From Desulfuromonas soudanensis (GTDB lineage Bacteria > Desulfobacterota > Desulfuromonadia > Desulfuromonadales > WTL): 64,000 bases of DNA. The notes beneath the pieces are model-generated. The model had not been told where the DNA came from. It worked only from the letters and a program-made list of their open reading frames with translations, and ran no database searches. Each line of letters starts with the position of its first letter. The first letter of the stretch is position 1. A program made the translations under genes and the position numbers. The DNA is taken from contig NZ_CP010802.1 of the NCBI RefSeq assembly GCF_001278055.1, positions 3,534,001-3,598,000 on the forward strand, read 5' to 3'. This document shows positions 61,512 through 64,000 of this stretch, one piece after another.

Positions 61512-63161
61512 TCAGCGACAGGAGACGAAGCGGATGGCGCTGCGGGTTTCGGCCAGGGTCTTCTCCAGGGCGGAGAGGACGTAATCGATATCCTCTGCGC
61601 TGTTCCCCGTCCCGAGGGAGAAGCGGACGGCGCAGTGCGCCTCCTCGACGCTCAGTCCCATGGCCAGAAGAGCAGGGGAAGGTTCGGGATTCCCCGATTT
61701 GCAGGCCGATCCCGAGGAGAAAAAGACGCCGCGGCGGTCGAGGGAGAGGACCAGCGACTCCCCCCGGATCTCCGGCAGGGTCAGGTTCAGGGTATTCGGC
61801 AGCCGGTCCTCCTCCGGGCCGTTGCGCCGGGCATCGGGAAGGAGGTAACAGATGCCGGCTTCGAGCCGGTCGCGCAGGTGCGCCAGGCGCGCCATTTCCC
61901 CGGCGTTCAGACGCCGCAGGGCGACCTCGCAGGCCTTGCCGAAGCCGACGATGCCGGCGACGTTTTCCGTTCCCGAGCGCAGGCCGTGCTCCTGGCCGCC
62001 GCCGGTGATGAGGGGGGCCAGCTCCAGTCCGCTGCGGACGTAGAGGGCCCCCACCCCCTTGGGGCCGCCAATCTTGTGCGCCGACAAGGAGAGGAGGTCG
62101 ACCCCGAGCTCCTCCACGTCGAGGGGGATCTTCCCAAGAGCCTGCACCGCATCGGTATGGAAGGGGACCTTCCGGCGGCGGGCGACGGCGGCCAGTTCCG
62201 CCACCGGCTGGAGGGTCCCCGTTTCGTTGTTGGCCAGCATGATGCTCACCAGGGCCGTGTCGGGGCGCAGGGCCTCGGCCAGGGATTCGGGGCAGACGCG
62301 CCCCTGGCCGTCGACGGGGAGGACCGTGACCTCGTACCCCTCCCGGCCCAGGCCGAGGCAGGTCTGCAGGACCGCCGGATGCTCGACGGCCGAGGTGATG
62401 AGGTGGCGCCCCGGGCGGCAGGGGAGGATGCCGCGGATGGCGAGGTTGTCGGCCTCGGAGCCGCTCCCGGTGAAGAGGATGCGCCGGGCGGTGCAGTTGA
62501 GCATCTGCGCCACCTGGCGCCGGGCGTTCTCGAGGGGCGTGCGGCTGGCGCGGCCGAGGGCGTGGATGCTCGACGGGTTCCCCCAGTTCTCCTTCAGGAA
62601 GGGGAGCATGGCCTCGAGGACCTCGGAATCGACCGGAGTGGTGGCGTTGTGGTCGAGATAGACCCGCTGCACCGGCTCGGTGCCTGCGGCAGGATCCTTC
62701 TCTTTCTCCATGCCGGTCTCCTCCCCGGGGAGGGGTGCGGCGGCGCCCCTCGTCCCCAAAGCCCGGCTCACCTGGCAGAGGAGCGTCTTGTAGACGGGGA
62801 ATCCGGAGATGGGGTCATAATGCTCCGGGTCGGTGAGGGCGTTGACGTTGGCCTGCTGCCAGGACTCGGGACCCAGGGGGCCGCCCCCGCCCATGGCGGC
62901 GTCGACGGCGCCGCGGACGATATCTCCGGAGAGGCGGGCCCGCAGGCGCACGCGGCCGCGGAGCGTCTCGACCCACACCGGATCGCCGTCCCTGATCCCC
63001 CGCGGCGCAGCATCATCGGGGTGCAGGAGCACCTCGGGTTCGGGGTGAAACTCCCCGAGCCCCCGTACGCCGTGATGCTGGCTGCGGAAGTCGTAGGGGG
63101 TGCGGGTGCCGGAGTTGAAGACCAGGGGAGGCCGTCGGGGCGCAGCGACCCCTTTTGCCAC
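61512..63161 (-). CDS. molybdopterin-oxidoreductase C-terminus fused to NifS-type cysteine desulfurase
   Basis: One open frame joins two domains. From about 63125 to 62790 it encodes the molybdopterin-dinucleotide-binding C-terminus of a DMSO-reductase-family enzyme (TPYDFRSQHHGVRGLGEFHP, GDPVWVETLRGRV, DPISGFPVYKTLL). After a linker of about 30 residues it becomes a complete cysteine desulfurase from ATG 62711 (399 residues): VYLDHNATTPVD, PLP Lys in LSAHKIGGPKGVGA, and catalytic Cys in SSGSACKSG. A GGGGAGGAG site lies just before ATG 62711, so the desulfurase may also be made alone. The first ~12 codons of the frame are out of phase with the oxidoreductase because of the frameshift near 63125. 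Confidence 0.8.
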   Translation of the reverse strand: MAKGVAAPRRPPLVFNSGTRTPYDFRSQHHGVRGLGEFHPEPEVLLHPDDAAPRGIRDGDPVWVETLRGRVRLRARLSGDIVRGAVDAAMGGGGPLGPESWQQANVNALTDPEHYDPISGFPVYKTLLCQVSRALGTRGAAAPLPGEETGMEKEKDPAAGTEPVQRVYLDHNATTPVDSEVLEAMLPFLKENWGNPSSIHALGRASRTPLENARRQVAQMLNCTARRILFTGSGSEADNLAIRGILPCRPGRHLITSAVEHPAVLQTCLGLGREGYEVTVLPVDGQGRVCPESLAEALRPDTALVSIMLANNETGTLQPVAELAAVARRRKVPFHTDAVQALGKIPLDVEELGVDLLSLSAHKIGGPKGVGALYVRSGLELAPLITGGGQEHGLRSGTENVAGIVGFGKACEVALRRLNAGEMARLAHLRDRLEAGICYLLPDARRNGPEEDRLPNTLNLTLPEIRGESLVLSLDRRGVFFSSGSACKSGNPEPSPALLAMGLSVEEAHCAVRFSLGTGNSAEDIDYVLSALEKTLAETRSAIRFVSCR

Positions 63162-64000
63162 TTCTTGTACTCTCTCATCACCGTCGGCACCCGCACCGAA
63201 CCGCCGGCCTGGCGCACCGCGGCGACGGTGAAGCCGGTCCCTTCGAGGGCCTTTTCGAGGATCTCCTCTTCGCTCTGCGGATAGAGATGGCCGTAGCCGA
63301 GACGCCGGGCGAGTTCGGCGAGGATGAGAAAGTCGTTGCGCGCCTCGCCGACGGGCTCGAGCATTTTCTCCCGGATCTTGAAGAGGGGGCCGTAGCGCAT
63401 GTAGGAGGTCGTCTCGAACTGGGTGGTGGCCGGCAGGACCAGGTCGGCATAGGCCGAATCGGCCGTGTGGTAGCGGTTGATGCAGACGGAGAAGTCGAGG
63501 GCCTCAAAGGTCCGGCGCCAGAGATCGGGGTCGGGCCAGGAGGTGATAATCGAGCCGCCGAGGACGATCAGGGCCCGGATTTTGTACGGATCCCCCTTGA
63601 GGACGGCGTCGGGGAGGGCGATGGCGTGCGATTCGCCGCGATAACGGCTGTAGACGGGGAAGCGCTCCCGCCCCAGGGCCTTGCGCAGGTCCGGATTGGC
63701 GATGAGGTGGCGGCGGTTCTGGGGGAAGGCGTTTTCCCTCATCCGGATGAGGAGCCCTCCGGGGACGTCGAGCTGGCCGGCGAGGGCCCAGAGGGTGAAG
63801 ACGGCGCGAATCGCCTGCACGCCGCTGTCCGAATACTCGAGGCCGGTGTACATGATCGGCGTGGCTCCCCGGGCCGAAGCGATCCGCCGGGCCGTGGCCC
63901 GGACCGTTTCGGCGGCCACGCCGGTGATCGTCTCGACCATCTCCGGGCGGTAGTGCCGGACGAGGTTTTTCAGCCCGTCGAATCCGACGGTCCAGTCGGC
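63126..64000 (-). CDS. molybdopterin oxidoreductase, partial and apparently frameshifted
   Basis: The frame enters from the right edge and keeps the family pattern: AAETVRATARRIASARGATP, ALIVLGGSIITSWPDPDLWR, VCINRYHTADSAYADLVLPA and QFETTSYMRYGPLFKI. This is the central molybdopterin domain of a DMSO-reductase-superfamily enzyme. After REYKKWQKGSLRPDGLP the frame turns to nonsense (continuing to 62768), while the next expected residues (LVFNSGTRTPYD) appear in another frame. One extra base in the GGGG run at 63125-63128 would restore a single protein continuous with the desulfurase. The N-terminus, where an iron-sulfur motif might be, lies outside the window. Confidence 0.8.

Overview
The window is high-GC, gene-dense DNA that looks like a free-living deltaproteobacterium of the Desulfuromonadales/Geobacter type. 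This is an inference from gene content: many two-component and chemotaxis genes, selenouridine tRNA modification, an S-box (SAM-I) riboswitch on metX, and a molybdopterin oxidoreductase. No rRNA or other decisive taxonomic marker is present.

Layout. 1-6.5 kb (+): end of an outer-membrane barrel, a periplasmic ABC-type binding protein next to a chemoreceptor, then sulfur amino-acid genes (a trans-sulfuration PLP enzyme and metX, the latter behind a SAM riboswitch and intrinsic terminator). 6.5-8.4 kb: a MITE-like repeat, a small Cys protein and mnmH (-), divergent from initiator tRNA-fMet. 8.4-17.3 kb: a signalling block with a stand-alone receiver, an HD-GYP response regulator and its histidine kinase, two small barrel proteins, a degenerate receiver, and an NtrC-type regulator with its kinase. 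17.3-21.3 kb: small stress and housekeeping genes (ferritin-like, macro domain, HEAT repeat, small zinc ribbon, cupin, outer-membrane phospholipase A).

21.4-53.5 kb (-) is a complete type VI secretion system. Read from its promoter end it runs: TagH-C-like protein, tssJ, tssK, tssL, tssM, tagF, tssA, tssB, tssC, hcp, tssE, tssF, tssG, clpV, vgrG, DUF6484-like, PAAR-like, MIX effector, DUF6708-like, DUF805, ligB, TIGR02270-like, DUF2169, and a ketosynthase-fold pseudoenzyme. The structural genes are tightly packed, many with 4-bp ATGA overlaps. The effector/immunity part has visibly different base composition. A DNA ligase with a signal peptide separates it from a translationally coupled accessory trio.

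53.5-59.1 kb is a repeat-rich, insertion-riddled zone: duplicated 255-bp repeats, a perfect 23-bp palindrome, a PilZ gene, and a three-level nested insertion in which an IS1380 element sits in an IS4-family transposase gene that itself sits in a lipoprotein gene. Target duplications are visible at both levels. 59.2-64 kb: a dual CDGSH protein, a DEDDh exonuclease, an AcuI-type reductase, and a molybdopterin oxidoreductase whose C-terminus is continuous in frame with a NifS-type cysteine desulfurase, with an apparent frameshift upstream in a short homopolymer.
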